Assembly (NCBI GenBank): GCA_963816975.1
Contig: CAWFMD010000004.1
Span: 1 to 64,000, forward strand
Direction: 5' to 3'
DNA length: 64,000 nucleotides
Source of the DNA: DASRIA01 sp963816975
Lineage (GTDB): Bacteria; Actinomycetota; Thermoleophilia; Solirubrobacterales; JBBDJG01
Below, piece after piece: positions 7,736-17,709 of the stretch. Position 1 is the first letter of the stretch. Each line of letters begins with the position of its first letter. The translations under genes were made by a program, and so were the position numbers. Below the pieces are notes generated by a model. That model was not told the origin of the DNA and made no database searches. It worked only from the letters and a program-made list of their open reading frames with translations.

Positions 7736-10243
7736 TCAGCGGTCGGCGCCGTCCAGCACCTCGTCGAGCAGCGAGCGGTAGCGGCGCGCGAGCTCCGCGG
7801 ACTCGTCGTCCGTCGTGCCCTCCGCGTAGATGTGGAAGAGCGGCTCGTCCGGGTCCGGGACGAGCTGCGCCCAGCCGCCGTTCTCCTCGACGCGGATTCC
7901 GTCTGCCGCCTCGTCACGCACTCCGGTGACGCGCTCGCTCAGCTCCCGCATCGCGAGCCCTTTGAGGCTCCAGGGCACGGGCGCACGCTGATGTATCAGT
8001 GCCGACACCGGAATCTCGGCGCGCAGCTCCGACAGCGGCTTGTGCTCGAGCGCGAGCAGCTCGAGCACCTTGGCGATGCTCATGATCGCGTCGAACCCGG
8101 GCTGGAACTCAGGGAAGACGTAGCCGCCGTCGGGCGCGCCCGCGAAGATCACGCCGTCCGCGGCGGCCGCCGCGATCAGGCCGGCCTGGGTGATGCCGGC
8201 GCGCTCGATCTGCACGTCGTATGCGCCGGCAATCCGCTCGGCCACCCGCGAGACGTTGGCCGGGATCACGATGCGGCCCTCTCCCGCGCGATGCTTGGCG
8301 ACCAGGCCGATCAGCAGGTGCAGTGTTGTGTCGGGAGGGATCGCGCGGGCCAGCTCGTCGATCAGCACGAGGCGCTCGGCGGCCCGGTCGAGCACGACGC
8401 CCAGGTGCGCGCCCATCGCTTCCACCAGGCGGGTCGTCTGTGTCGTGAACGCCGGCAGGTCGGCCGCCAGGATCGCCTGCTCGTCGGGATCGATCACAGA
8501 GTGCGTGGAGAAGGACTCCACCCGCAGCGAGCGCAGCAGGGTGGGCATCGAGATGGCGGCGCCCGAGTACCCGTAGTCGAGCGCCATCCGCAGGCGCGCC
8601 GCGCGGATGCGCTCGACGTCCACATGCCGGACCAGCTCGGACACGTACGCCTCGGTCACGCGGGGCGGGAACGACAGGTCGCCGAGCTGGTTGAGCAGCG
8701 CGCGGCGCACCTCCTGGCGGTTGAAGTACTTCTCGACCTCCTTGCGCGTGGTGTCGCTGGCGAGGATGCCGGTGCCCTCGAAGAACATGATCTGGATGCG
8801 CTCGGGATCGCGGTCGGAGATCTTCACGTGGATACCGCCCGGCGCGCTCGTGTTGGCCAGCTCGAACCGGGTGACCGCGCTGGTCGCCACGCGCAGGTCC
8901 TCGACCGACACGCCGGTCGCGGTGATGCCCGCGATCATCGCGCGCTTCAGCATGCGTGAGGCCGGGTGCGCGTCGCGGCTGACGACGACCTGGTCGCCGC
9001 GCCGCAGCGTCGTGCCGTAGGCCATCGCCAGCCGCGTGGCCGTCTCGGGTGTGATGTCCACGTTCACGATGCCGGTCACGCCTTCGTCGCTGAACAGCGT
9101 CGACGTGCCGCGCGGCTGCCAGATCAGGGAGCGCTGCACGTGCGCACCTGTCTCGACCCGCTTGAACGGGTAGATCCGCACGTGCGGGGCGATCGTGGCC
9201 TGCTCGCCGATGGAGCACTCATCGCCGACCACAGCGCCCTCCGACACGGAGGCGTGCGCCCGGATCTCGCAGTTCTTGCCGATCAACGCGCCACGCACCT
9301 GCGTGCGCGGGCCGAGATAGGTGTTCGCGTCCACGATCGTGAACTCCGTCTCGCAGAACTCCTTCACGATCACGTTGTTGCCCAGCACGGTGTAGCGGCC
9401 GATCGAGGCCGATTCGTCGATCGCGCAGTAATTGCCGATCACGGCCGGGCCCTCGACCTGCTCGACCTGCTCCACCAGCGTGCCCTCCCCCACCCACACG
9501 TTCTCGCGCAGCCGCACTCCGGGCAGCTGGAGCGAGACCCGGCCGTTGAGGGCGTCCCGGTTGGCCTCCTGGTACTGGATCAGGTTCCCGACGTCCTGCC
9601 AGTAGCCGTCCGCCACGAATCCGTAGAGCGGCGCTCCCGCGGCCAGCAGCTTCGGGAACAGCTCCTTGGAGAAGTCGTAAGGGACGTCGTCGGGCACATC
9701 ACGCAGGACCTCGGGCTCGAGCACGTAGATCCCGGTGTTGATCGTGTCCGAGAAGACCTCGCCCCAGGTCGGCTTTTCGAGGAAGCGCTCGATGCGGCCG
9801 TCCTCGGCGGTGATCACCACGCCGAACTCGAGCGGGTCGGGCACGCGCTTCAGCGCAAGCGTCGCCATCGCACCCGTGGAGCGGTGGAACTCGAGCAGCG
9901 CGGTGAGGTCCATGTCGGTGATTGCGTCGCCACTCACCACGAGGAAGGTCTCGTCCAGGTACGGCTCCACGAGCTTCACGCTGCCGGCGGTGCCGGCGGG
10001 CACCTCCTCGACCGAGTAGTCGAGCTCCAGGCCCAGGTGGGAGCCCTCGCCGAAGTAGCCGCGAATCACCTGCGGCATGTAGGCCAAGGTCGCCACCCCC
10101 TGGGTGATGCCGTGCCGGCGCACCAGCTCGAGAATGTGCTCCATGCAGGGCTTTCCCGCGATGGGAACCATCGGCTTGGGCTGGTTGGAGGTGAGCGGGC
10201 GCAGGCGGGTTCCTTCCCCCCCGGCCATGACGACGGCCTTCAC
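7736..10243 (-). CDS. Mannose-1-P guanylyltransferase / phosphomannomutase-like fusion
   Basis: 835 residues. Residues 1-230 form a nucleotidyltransferase with MKAVVMAGGEGTRLRPLTSN. About 250-360 is a left-handed beta-helix of hexapeptide repeats (IGNYCAIDES..., IGKNCEIRAHASV). About 370-835 is a phosphohexomutase-like region. The first domain makes GDP-mannose (or another NDP-sugar) from sugar-1-phosphate, feeding glycan synthesis in the cytoplasm. The mutase part keeps SRDAHPASRML and the fold pattern, but the phosphoserine loop (usually TASHNP) reads NTSAPGGIHV, so mutase activity is doubtful. Fusions of this layout are known in actinobacteria and cyanobacteria. It is divergent from the diguanylate cyclase gene. 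Confidence 0.85.
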   Translation of the reverse strand: MKAVVMAGGEGTRLRPLTSNQPKPMVPIAGKPCMEHILELVRRHGITQGVATLAYMPQVIRGYFGEGSHLGLELDYSVEEVPAGTAGSVKLVEPYLDETFLVVSGDAITDMDLTALLEFHRSTGAMATLALKRVPDPLEFGVVITAEDGRIERFLEKPTWGEVFSDTINTGIYVLEPEVLRDVPDDVPYDFSKELFPKLLAAGAPLYGFVADGYWQDVGNLIQYQEANRDALNGRVSLQLPGVRLRENVWVGEGTLVEQVEQVEGPAVIGNYCAIDESASIGRYTVLGNNVIVKEFCETEFTIVDANTYLGPRTQVRGALIGKNCEIRAHASVSEGAVVGDECSIGEQATIAPHVRIYPFKRVETGAHVQRSLIWQPRGTSTLFSDEGVTGIVNVDITPETATRLAMAYGTTLRRGDQVVVSRDAHPASRMLKRAMIAGITATGVSVEDLRVATSAVTRFELANTSAPGGIHVKISDRDPERIQIMFFEGTGILASDTTRKEVEKYFNRQEVRRALLNQLGDLSFPPRVTEAYVSELVRHVDVERIRAARLRMALDYGYSGAAISMPTLLRSLRVESFSTHSVIDPDEQAILAADLPAFTTQTTRLVEAMGAHLGVVLDRAAERLVLIDELARAIPPDTTLHLLIGLVAKHRAGEGRIVIPANVSRVAERIAGAYDVQIERAGITQAGLIAAAAADGVIFAGAPDGGYVFPEFQPGFDAIMSIAKVLELLALEHKPLSELRAEIPVSALIHQRAPVPWSLKGLAMRELSERVTGVRDEAADGIRVEENGGWAQLVPDPDEPLFHIYAEGTTDDESAELARRYRSLLDEVLDGADR

Positions 10244-10320
10244 GTCAGGGCATCTTCCCAGGGAACCGCCGGCAGCGGGCTGCCGTCAAGCGGGGCCCGC
10301 CCGGTGCCGATACGAGCGAC

Positions 10321-11739
10321 ATGGCCGCGACGCGCCAGCGACTCGGCGCTGCCTGGCCCGCCCGCTCCGAGCGCGACCCGCTCCTGGCCCGGGTGGTCGG
10401 GGCTCTGTTCGTGCTGGGCGCCGCGCTGATGACGATCGCGCTGCTGCTGCCCCACCCGGTCGGCAGCGACGACGGCTTGCTGCGCGCGATTGCCGGGCTC
10501 GCGTTCGGCGTGGGGGCCGCGCTGTTGGCGGCGGCGCAGCGGACCCCGCCCCCGGTTTCCGGCGCGGCCGTCGCGGGCTTCTCGGTGATGGTCTGCGGCG
10601 CGATTCACTTCTCCGGTGTGGCCGCGGGCCTGTACTCGACGATGTTCGTGTGGGCCGTGCTCGTCAGTGCCTACTTCTTTTCCCCGGCCGTCGCGGCCGC
10701 GCAACTCGCCTGGCTGCTCGCGTGGCTCGCCGCCGTGCTCTCGACCGTCGATCACGCCGGCGGGTTCTCTCCCCTCACGCGGTGGCTGCTGACCGCCTTC
10801 GCGCTGGCGGTGGCGGGCGCGGTGACCGCCTGGCTGGTCGCGCGCGGGAAGGCCACGGAGGACCGCGCCGAGCGCTTCTTCTGGCTCACCCGCGACATGC
10901 TCTGCACGGCCAGCCCCGAGGGGCACTTCGTCGAGACGAACCCGGCCTGGAGCGACCTGCTCGGATACTCGCCGGCCGAGCTGCGGGCGCTGCCGTTCCT
11001 CGACCTCGTGCACCCCGACGACCGGAAGCGCACGATCGCACAGGCCGAGCGGGTGTTCGGCGGCGAGGACGCCGTGTACTTCCAGAATCGCTACCGCGCC
11101 AAGGACGGCACCTGGCGCTGGCTCGACTGGAGCGCGACGTTCAGCCCGGCGCACGGGCTCGTGTACGCGCGCGCAACCGACGTGACCGCGCACAAGCGGC
11201 TGGAGTCCGAGCGCGAGGCGCTGGTGGAGACGCTGCGCACCCAGGCCCGCCGGGACGAGCTCACGAAGCTTCCGAACCGGCGCTGGCTCGCCGAGGAGCT
11301 GCAGCGCGAGGTTGCGCGCGCGGGCCGCCAGGGCTTCAGCCTGTACCTCACGATGCTCGACCTCGACCGCTTCAAGCAGTACAACGACCGGCACGGGCAC
11401 CCCGCCGGCGACGCGCTGCTGCGCGAGAGCGCACATCGCTGGATCGCCGCGCTGCGAGCCAGCGACTTCATGGCCCGCTACGGCGGCGAGGAGTTCGTGG
11501 TGGTGCTGCCCGACTGCTCGACGGCGGACGCCCGCGTGGTGATCGAGCGGGTACGGGCGGCCACTCCCTTCGATCAGACGTGCTCGGCCGGCATCGCGGT
11601 ATGGGAGCCGGGGGAGTCTGCTGAGCAGCTGATCGCCCGCGCCGACGCGGCGCTCTACGCCGCAAAGGGGGCCGGCCGCGACCGCACGGTGATCGTGGAC
11701 AGTGGTCAGGGCCTGCGGCTCGCCGGGCCCTCAGCCTGA
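10321..11739 (+). CDS. Membrane diguanylate cyclase (PAS-GGDEF)
   Basis: 472 residues. Residues 25-175 hold about six hydrophobic segments. A PAS domain spans about 185-295 (DLLGYSPAEL, YRAKDGTWRWLDW), and a GGDEF domain spans about 305-465 (DELTKLPNRRWL, MLDLDRFKQYND). The active site is G388-G389-E390-E391-F392. An RxxD inhibitory site (R379-D382) lies five residues before it, so both c-di-GMP synthesis and product inhibition look intact. It makes c-di-GMP from two GTP at the inner membrane, probably in response to a small ligand or redox cue. It lies 2.8 kb from the RsiG-like gene, a candidate c-di-GMP receptor. Its end overlaps the convergent phosphatidyltransferase gene by 9 nt. Confidence 0.9.
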   Translation: MAATRQRLGAAWPARSERDPLLARVVGALFVLGAALMTIALLLPHPVGSDDGLLRAIAGLAFGVGAALLAAAQRTPPPVSGAAVAGFSVMVCGAIHFSGVAAGLYSTMFVWAVLVSAYFFSPAVAAAQLAWLLAWLAAVLSTVDHAGGFSPLTRWLLTAFALAVAGAVTAWLVARGKATEDRAERFFWLTRDMLCTASPEGHFVETNPAWSDLLGYSPAELRALPFLDLVHPDDRKRTIAQAERVFGGEDAVYFQNRYRAKDGTWRWLDWSATFSPAHGLVYARATDVTAHKRLESEREALVETLRTQARRDELTKLPNRRWLAEELQREVARAGRQGFSLYLTMLDLDRFKQYNDRHGHPAGDALLRESAHRWIAALRASDFMARYGGEEFVVVLPDCSTADARVVIERVRAATPFDQTCSAGIAVWEPGESAEQLIARADAALYAAKGAGRDRTVIVDSGQGLRLAGPSA

Positions 11740-12357
11740 CCTGCGCGCCCGCAACTCCCGCATGGCGTCCGTCCCGTACTGCACGGTCGCGGCCAGCGAG
11801 CCGGCGAGGCCGAGGTACAGGAGCACCTCGTCGAAGCCCTCCCACCCGAACAGCGCCGCCCCCACCGCGCCCATCGTGGGCCACACCGCGATCCGCCCGA
11901 TCCAGTTGATGTGGAGGTCCAGCCCGGCGCGCAGCCCGGCGGACACTGCCCCCAGCATGAACACCTCGCGCGCCACGAGCGCCCCGAGCGCCCAGCGCGG
12001 GAGCAGCTCGAAGTTCCACGTGACGGCGACACCGGTGAGCACCACGAGGCGGTCGATCAGGGGGTCCATCAGCGCACCCAGCCGGCTGTACTGGCCGGTC
12101 ACCCGCGCCGCGATCCCGTCCAGGTAGTCGGATGTGGCCGCGATCACGTAACAGGTGGTCGCGAGCGGGTCGCGACCGTCGTCGGAGGAGAGGGCGATCG
12201 CCGCGAACGCGCCCAGTAGTGCGATCCGCGCATACCCGATCGCGTTCGGGATCGTGAGGGGGCGCAGCGGCGCGCCCGCCCGGGTCTCGGGCGGGTCGGG
12301 CCCACCCCTGCGCAGGCCGAACAGACGGCCCACCCCGATGCGTGTCCCCCGCGGCAT
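11731..12357 (-). CDS. CDP-alcohol phosphatidyltransferase (PgsA-like)
   Basis: 208 residues. It carries the full CDP-OH-P signature D-x2-DG-x2-AR-x8-G-x3-D-x3-D, read as DYLDGIAARVTGQYSRLGALMDPLID. About five membrane segments start at TIPNAIGYARIALLGAFAAIAL. Family members move a phosphatidyl group from CDP-diacylglycerol to an alcohol, most often glycerol-3-phosphate (PgsA) or another phospholipid head-group. The acceptor cannot be fixed from sequence. A 35-residue basic, proline-rich N-terminus precedes the first helix. The start ATG overlaps the proS stop by one base, so it is coupled to proS. Confidence 0.85.
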   Translation of the reverse strand: MPRGTRIGVGRLFGLRRGGPDPPETRAGAPLRPLTIPNAIGYARIALLGAFAAIALSSDDGRDPLATTCYVIAATSDYLDGIAARVTGQYSRLGALMDPLIDRLVVLTGVAVTWNFELLPRWALGALVAREVFMLGAVSAGLRAGLDLHINWIGRIAVWPTMGAVGAALFGWEGFDEVLLYLGLAGSLAATVQYGTDAMRELRARRSG

Positions 12358-14048
12358 CAGGGAAGCTCGTCGAACACGGCGCGCAACGCCGCGGCGGCGC
12401 CATCGATGGGCACCGCGCGTTGCTCGAGGCCGCGCCGCACCTGCAGCTCGAGCTCGCCCGAATCGAGACTGCGCTTCCCCGCGACGACCCGCAGCGGACA
12501 GCCGAGCAGCTCGGCCTCCACGAACTTCTCGCCGGGTCGCACGTCACGCTCGTCGTAGAGCACCTCCAGGCCGGACGCCCGCAGCTCTTCGTAGAGCCGG
12601 TCGGCCAGGCTGCGCTCCGCGGTGCCCTCCTTGCCGAGCCCCACGAGGTGCACGTCCCAGGGCGCGATCGAGCGCGGCCACGAGATCCCGTGCTCGTCGG
12701 CGGACTGCTCGATCGCCGCGGCGGCGATCCGCGCCGGGCCGATCCCGTAGGAACCCATCACGATCAGCTGCTCCTGGCCATCCTCGTCGAGATACGTGGC
12801 GCCGAGCGGCTCGGAGAACCGGGTTCCGAGCTTGAAGATGTTCCCGACCTCGATCGCGGGCTCGATGCGGATCGTGCCGCCCTGCGGGCAGCGGTCGCCC
12901 GCCTCCACGGTGCGGATGTCCGCGAAGCGCGCCCGGAAGTCGCGCCCGGGTTCCACGCCGCGCAGGTGCATCCCGCCCTCGTTGGCCCCGGCCACGTACA
13001 CGCCGGACTCCACGCTGTTGTCGGCCACGACGTCGAGGGAGACGCCCACGGGGCCGATGAAGCCCGGCGGGGCGCCGAACGCCGCCCGGATCTCGTCGTC
13101 GGTCGCCGGCCGGGTCTCCTCGCCCAGCGCGTTCTGGAGCTTGATCGGGTTCACGCGGTGGTCGCCGCGCACCAGGGCGAGCACCACGGACCCGTCGGCG
13201 CGCACGACCGGCACCGACTTCAGCAGCGTGGCCGGGTCGAGCCCCAGCAGGCCGGAGACCTCCTCGATGGTGCGCGCGTCCGGCGTCTCCACGCGCTCGG
13301 GCGCAGGCAGCGGATCGCCGAACGCGGGCATCGGGGGCGTGCCGGTCGCGACCTCGACATTGGCCGCGTATCCGGCTTCCGACAGCGCGACCTCGTTCTC
13401 CCCCGCCGGGCAGGGCGCCATGTACTCGTGGGCGCCGTACCCACCCATCATCCCCACGTCGGCCTCGACCTTGTACCAGCGCAGCCCGCAGCGGTCGAAG
13501 ATGCGGTCGTAGGCCTCGGCGTGCTTGGCGTAGGAGCGGTCCAGGCCCGCCACGTCGCGGTCGAAGCTGTAGGAGTCCTTCATCACGAACTCCCGCGTGC
13601 GCAACACGCCGGCACGCGGGCGCGGCTCGTCTCGCTCCTTCGTCTGGATGTGGTAGAGCAGCAGTGGCAGGTCGCGGTACGAGCGCACGTCCCGGGCGAT
13701 GTGGAAAGTGATGCTCTCCTCGTGCGTCATCGCGAGGACCAGCGGCCGGTCGTTGCGATCCTCGAGCTTGAACAGCTCGGGGATCGCGCTGCGACCGGTC
13801 CGGTCCCACAGCTCACGCGGGTGCAGCACGGGCATCGACATCTCCCCCGCGCCGATCCGGTCCATCTCCTCCCGCAGGACCTGCTCGATTCGCCGGTGCA
13901 CACGCCAACCCGCGGGCAGATAGGTCCACAGCCCGGCGCCGAGCTGGCGGATCAGGCCGGCGCGCACCATCAGGACGTGCGAGCGCGCCTCGGCGTCCGC
14001 GGGCGGATCCTTCAGGGTCGGCAGGAAATAGCTGGAAAGACGCGTCAT
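12357..14048 (-). CDS. proS: Prolyl-tRNA synthetase
   Basis: 563 residues, the size of bacterial-type ProS with an inserted editing domain. Class II motif 1 and 2 regions are visible (RLSSYFLPTLKDPPADAEA..., FVMKDSYSFDRD). A YbaK-like insertion spans about 230-380 (LLKSVPVVRADGSVVLALVRGDHRVNPIKL). The C-terminal anticodon-binding domain includes WDVHLVGLG. It charges tRNA-Pro and clears mischarged Ala. In many bacteria proS follows dxr-rseP-ispG. Here it lies on the same strand downstream of ispG but is separated from it by the glycosidase array. A TAGACT box lies about 20 nt before the ATG, so it probably has its own promoter. Confidence 0.95.
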   Translation of the reverse strand: MTRLSSYFLPTLKDPPADAEARSHVLMVRAGLIRQLGAGLWTYLPAGWRVHRRIEQVLREEMDRIGAGEMSMPVLHPRELWDRTGRSAIPELFKLEDRNDRPLVLAMTHEESITFHIARDVRSYRDLPLLLYHIQTKERDEPRPRAGVLRTREFVMKDSYSFDRDVAGLDRSYAKHAEAYDRIFDRCGLRWYKVEADVGMMGGYGAHEYMAPCPAGENEVALSEAGYAANVEVATGTPPMPAFGDPLPAPERVETPDARTIEEVSGLLGLDPATLLKSVPVVRADGSVVLALVRGDHRVNPIKLQNALGEETRPATDDEIRAAFGAPPGFIGPVGVSLDVVADNSVESGVYVAGANEGGMHLRGVEPGRDFRARFADIRTVEAGDRCPQGGTIRIEPAIEVGNIFKLGTRFSEPLGATYLDEDGQEQLIVMGSYGIGPARIAAAAIEQSADEHGISWPRSIAPWDVHLVGLGKEGTAERSLADRLYEELRASGLEVLYDERDVRPGEKFVEAELLGCPLRVVAGKRSLDSGELELQVRRGLEQRAVPIDGAAAALRAVFDELP

Positions 14049-14237
14049 CGGGGCAGGGGCCCCGCGAGTCTAGTGGACCACTATCGGCGACTACCGCTGG
14101 CGCGGTCTGTACCGTATGCAGGCGCTTTGGCCCAGCGCTGTGCTGCCGACTCGGTGCTTCCCGCAACGTGCCGAGCAAGCGTGTGTGCAGGCGCAGCGTT
14201 GGCGCGACCTTTCGTCCCCTCGTCTGTTCGAGAACTT

Positions 14238-16109
14238 GTGCTGTCCCGGAACCTGACCCTGACAAGCAAGCTGATCGTGCTGGGCGCCGCGCTCGCGGCG
14301 CTGTGGCTGGTGCCGCCCGCACCGGCGATCGCGGAGGTGCCGACGGCCGGCGCGCTCTACGCCAACGGCCCGTCCGGCAGGTATCTGCTCGACGGCACGT
14401 GGTACCGGCGCTCTGATCCACGCGACCGCGGCCTCAAGGCAGGCTATCCGCGGGCGCGCGCCGTGTCCGGCTGGCAGACAGTGACGGTGCCCGACGCCGC
14501 GAACGCCGCCGACATGTCGGCACGCAGCTACCTCGGGGGCGTGTACTGGTACCGGAAGGACTTCGAGGCGCCGGCCGGCGCCGCGACCAACTGGGTGCTG
14601 CGCTTCGAGTCCGTCAACTACCGCATGACGGCGTGGCTCAACGGACGCCGTCTCGGGCGGCACACCGGCGGGTATCTGCCGTTCGAGCTCGAGGCCAAGG
14701 GAGTGCGGGCCGGAACGAACCGCCTCGTCGTGCGGGTGGACAGCCGCCGCAGCGAGGCCGCCATCCCGCCGCTCGGCGTACGCGACGGCGGCAAGTACGT
14801 GGGCGGCTGGTGGAACTACGCCGGCATCCTGCGCGAGGTCTACCTGCGGCGGGTCGACACGTTCGACCTGGTGAACGTGTACGCGCGCCCGCGGCTGGAC
14901 TGCCCGACGTGCGACGCGCGCATCTACGTGCGCGCGATCGTGGCGAACATGGAGCGCGTGCCGGCGCGGGCCGAGCTGTCCGCCACGGTCGGCGGCAAGC
15001 GGATCCGCTTCACGCCGAAGACGATCGGGGCGCGCGGCTTCCACCTCTTCCGCGGCAGCGCCGGAATCGCCTCGCCGAGGCTGTGGAGTCCCGCGGACCC
15101 CCATCTCTACACGGTCGAGCTGGAGGTGTCGCTGGACGGCGAGGTCGTGCAGCGCTACACGCAGCGCACCGGGATCCGCAGCATCGAGCGCGACCCGCAG
15201 GGGCGCCTGCTCCTGAACGGGCGCCGCCTGACCCTGCGCGGGGCGAGCGTGCACGAGGAGGATCCCGTACGCGGGGCCGCGCTGCGCCCGGACGAGATTC
15301 GCTCGAACTTCGCGCTGCTGCAGGAGCTGGGCGCCAACATGACGCGCTCGCACTACCCGATGCACCCGCTGGCGCTGGAGCTGGCGGACCGCTACGGGAT
15401 CGTGGTCTGGTCCGAGGTGCCCGTCTACCAGATGCGCGATCAGCTGTTCCGCCGCGCCGCGGTGCGCCGGCGTGCCGTGCAGCAGGTGCGCGACATGGTC
15501 AACCGCGATCGCAGCCACCCGGCCGTGATCGTCTGGAGCCTCGGCAACGAGAACACCTCGAGGCCGGGACGCGGCTTCACCCGTTACGTGGGGAGCGCGG
15601 CGCGGCTCGCGCGGCGCCTGGATCCCACGCGGCTGGTGGGTCTCGCCTTTCCGGGCTATCCCACGATCGGCAAGCAGAACCTGTACACGAAGCTCGACGC
15701 CCTCGGCGTGAACGACTACTTCGGCTGGTACGCCGGGCCGCTGGGGTCGATCACGGACCGCGCGGGTCTCGCGCCGTACCTGCAGCGCCTGCACGACGAC
15801 TATCGCAAGCAGGCGCTGTTCGTGACCGAGTTCGGGGCCGAGGCCAACCGCCCGGGCCTACCCACGGAGAAGGGCACGTTCGCATTCCAGCGGGACTTCC
15901 TTGGTTTTCACCTGAACGTGATCGGGCAGATGGATTTCATCAACGGGGCGCTCGTCTGGGTCCTGCGGGACTTCCGCGTGAAACCCGGCTACGACGGCGG
16001 GAATCCGCAGCCCACGCCGCCCTACAACACGAAGGGCCTGGTCGACCAGGCAGGTGCGCCCAAACCGTCGTTCGACACGGTCAAGCAGCTTTTCCGTAAT
16101 GAGCCGTAG
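14238..16109 (+). CDS. Secreted glycoside hydrolase family 2 enzyme
   Basis: 623 residues with an N-terminal signal peptide (hydrophobic core LIVLGAALAALWLVPPAPAIA). A sugar-binding jelly-roll domain (YWYRKDFEAPAG, YRMTAWLNGRRLGRHTGGYLPFE), an Ig-like domain and a TIM barrel follow in order. The GH2 acid/base motif RSHPAVIVWSLGNEN has E438, and the nucleophile motif VTEFGAEA has E531, so the enzyme should be active. GH2 covers beta-galactosidase, beta-glucuronidase and beta-mannosidase; the specificity is open. The GTG start at 14238 is chosen because it gives a clean signal peptide; TTG at 14198 is an alternative. It heads a plus-strand group of five glycosidase-like genes. Confidence 0.85.
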   Translation: MLSRNLTLTSKLIVLGAALAALWLVPPAPAIAEVPTAGALYANGPSGRYLLDGTWYRRSDPRDRGLKAGYPRARAVSGWQTVTVPDAANAADMSARSYLGGVYWYRKDFEAPAGAATNWVLRFESVNYRMTAWLNGRRLGRHTGGYLPFELEAKGVRAGTNRLVVRVDSRRSEAAIPPLGVRDGGKYVGGWWNYAGILREVYLRRVDTFDLVNVYARPRLDCPTCDARIYVRAIVANMERVPARAELSATVGGKRIRFTPKTIGARGFHLFRGSAGIASPRLWSPADPHLYTVELEVSLDGEVVQRYTQRTGIRSIERDPQGRLLLNGRRLTLRGASVHEEDPVRGAALRPDEIRSNFALLQELGANMTRSHYPMHPLALELADRYGIVVWSEVPVYQMRDQLFRRAAVRRRAVQQVRDMVNRDRSHPAVIVWSLGNENTSRPGRGFTRYVGSAARLARRLDPTRLVGLAFPGYPTIGKQNLYTKLDALGVNDYFGWYAGPLGSITDRAGLAPYLQRLHDDYRKQALFVTEFGAEANRPGLPTEKGTFAFQRDFLGFHLNVIGQMDFINGALVWVLRDFRVKPGYDGGNPQPTPPYNTKGLVDQAGAPKPSFDTVKQLFRNEP

Positions 16110-16248
16110 CTAGGCTTCGAGCAGGACCGGCCCTCCGCAGGCAGGCCCGGATGCACGGGGCCACGAAAACCGCAACCTGACGCGCTGCCGTGCGTTTGAG
16201 CAATGGGCCGTGACGTCGCGGCCGGATCGAGCAGGGGATCGACACACA

Positions 16249-17709
16249 ATGACCCGAACCGCACGCAACAGTCGCACACGCCGGTTGGCCTTCGCTTCGC
16301 TGGGCATGCTCGCGTGTGCTGCCTCGATGCTGGTGCCGGCCTCGCCCGCGGCGGCCAGCAAGACGCAGTGGTCCATGTTCGAGGACCACGTCTACCTCGT
16401 GCGGTCCGGCGACGCGGTGCGCGAACAGGCGCTGGACGAGCTCCGCAGCCTCGGCGCCGACACGCTGCGGGTCGAGGTGAAGTGGAGCGAGGTCGCGCCA
16501 AGTCCCGCCGCGAAGGCCAAGCCGGCGTTCGACGCGACGAACTCCTCCGCGTATCCCGGCTTCCAGCCATACGACGACCTCGTGCGGAGGGCTGCCGGAA
16601 AGGGCTTCCGGATCATGATGACACTCGCTCCCGATGCGCCCAACTGGGCGACGGCCGGCGGTCGCGGCGGAAACTACAAAGTCGATTCCCGGGACTTCGC
16701 CGACTTCGCGCGAGCGGTCGCGAGCCGCTACTCGGGCGCGTTCGGCGGCCTGCCCGCGGTGAAGTACTTCTCGATCTGGAACGAGCCCAACCATGTCTTC
16801 TTTCTAAAGCCTCGATCGCAATCACCGCGCATCTATCGACGGCTGGTGGAGCGTGGCATCTCCGCGTTGCGCGCCACGGCGGCTGCGGGGACCCGGATCT
16901 TCGTCGGTGAGTTGGCGCCGGTGGGCACCGCCACCAAGGTGCTCGGCCCCAGGCGGTTCATCCAGGGGTGGCTGTGCCTGGACAAGCGCTTCAAGCGGCT
17001 GCGCGGCCGGGCTGCGCGCAAGGCCGGGTGCAGAGGCTTCAAGAAGGTCAGGGCGCACGGGTTTGCGCATCACCCGTATGGGCCGACCGGGTCGGTCCCG
17101 GCGCGCCGCGACATCATCAACATCTCCGTGATCCGGCGGCTCGGGAGCGTGCTGGACAAGGCTGCTCGCGCGGGCCGCATCCCGCGCCGCCTGGCCATCT
17201 ACAACACAGAGTTCGGCTTCCAGACCAATCCGCCCGACCCGTTCATCTCGACGTCGCCCGCGCGGCAGGCGCAGCTGCTCAACGACAAGGAGGAGTACTC
17301 CTACCGTTACTCGCGGCTGAAGAGCTACTCGCAGTACCTCCTGTACGACGATCCGGCCCGGGCGGGCCCCTCCGCGCTGAAGTGGGCCGGCTTCCAGACC
17401 GGGCTGAAGAACTTCAACGGAACCCTGAAACCCTCATATGACGCCTACAGGCTGCCGATTGTCGTAAAGAAGCGCGGCAGGCGCGTGCTGATCTGGGGTC
17501 GCGTGCGGCCCGGCAGCGGCACCAGGGTTGCGCAGCTACAGCGCAAGCAGGGAGGCTCTTACGTGAACGACGGATCCCCGATCTCGACCAACTCCCGCGG
17601 TTATTTCACCGTCCGCCGCTCCAAGCGCGCGCGCTACCGCTTCGTGGGGTTCGCCGTCCAGGGCGGCACGCCGCTCGGCACCAGCAGGAGCGCGAGGGCG
17701 CCGAAGTGA
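16249..17709 (+). CDS. Secreted clan GH-A-like glycosidase, tandem paralogue 1
   Basis: 486 residues with a signal peptide (RRLAFASLGMLACAASMLVPASPAAA). The barrel region resembles clan GH-A enzymes. FSIWNEPNH holds the likely acid/base E179 and IYNTEFG the likely nucleophile E321. GFAHHPYGPT, between them, is conserved in all four copies. C243 and C261 flank a basic loop and are conserved in all copies, suggesting a disulfide. The last ~85 residues (RRVLIWGRVRPGSG onward) look like a small beta-sandwich. AGGGGA lies about 13 nt before the ATG. Its stop overlaps the next gene (GTGA). A TAGGCT box at 16111, right after the GH2 stop, may be the promoter. Substrate unknown. Confidence 0.75.
   Translation: MTRTARNSRTRRLAFASLGMLACAASMLVPASPAAASKTQWSMFEDHVYLVRSGDAVREQALDELRSLGADTLRVEVKWSEVAPSPAAKAKPAFDATNSSAYPGFQPYDDLVRRAAGKGFRIMMTLAPDAPNWATAGGRGGNYKVDSRDFADFARAVASRYSGAFGGLPAVKYFSIWNEPNHVFFLKPRSQSPRIYRRLVERGISALRATAAAGTRIFVGELAPVGTATKVLGPRRFIQGWLCLDKRFKRLRGRAARKAGCRGFKKVRAHGFAHHPYGPTGSVPARRDIINISVIRRLGSVLDKAARAGRIPRRLAIYNTEFGFQTNPPDPFISTSPARQAQLLNDKEEYSYRYSRLKSYSQYLLYDDPARAGPSALKWAGFQTGLKNFNGTLKPSYDAYRLPIVVKKRGRRVLIWGRVRPGSGTRVAQLQRKQGGSYVNDGSPISTNSRGYFTVRRSKRARYRFVGFAVQGGTPLGTSRSARAPK

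Noticed and set aside
12342..14237. A plus-strand open frame running into the GH2 gene and lengthening it to 1255 codons
   Set aside because: The first ~630 codons are the shadow of proS. The GH2 signal peptide begins at 14238.
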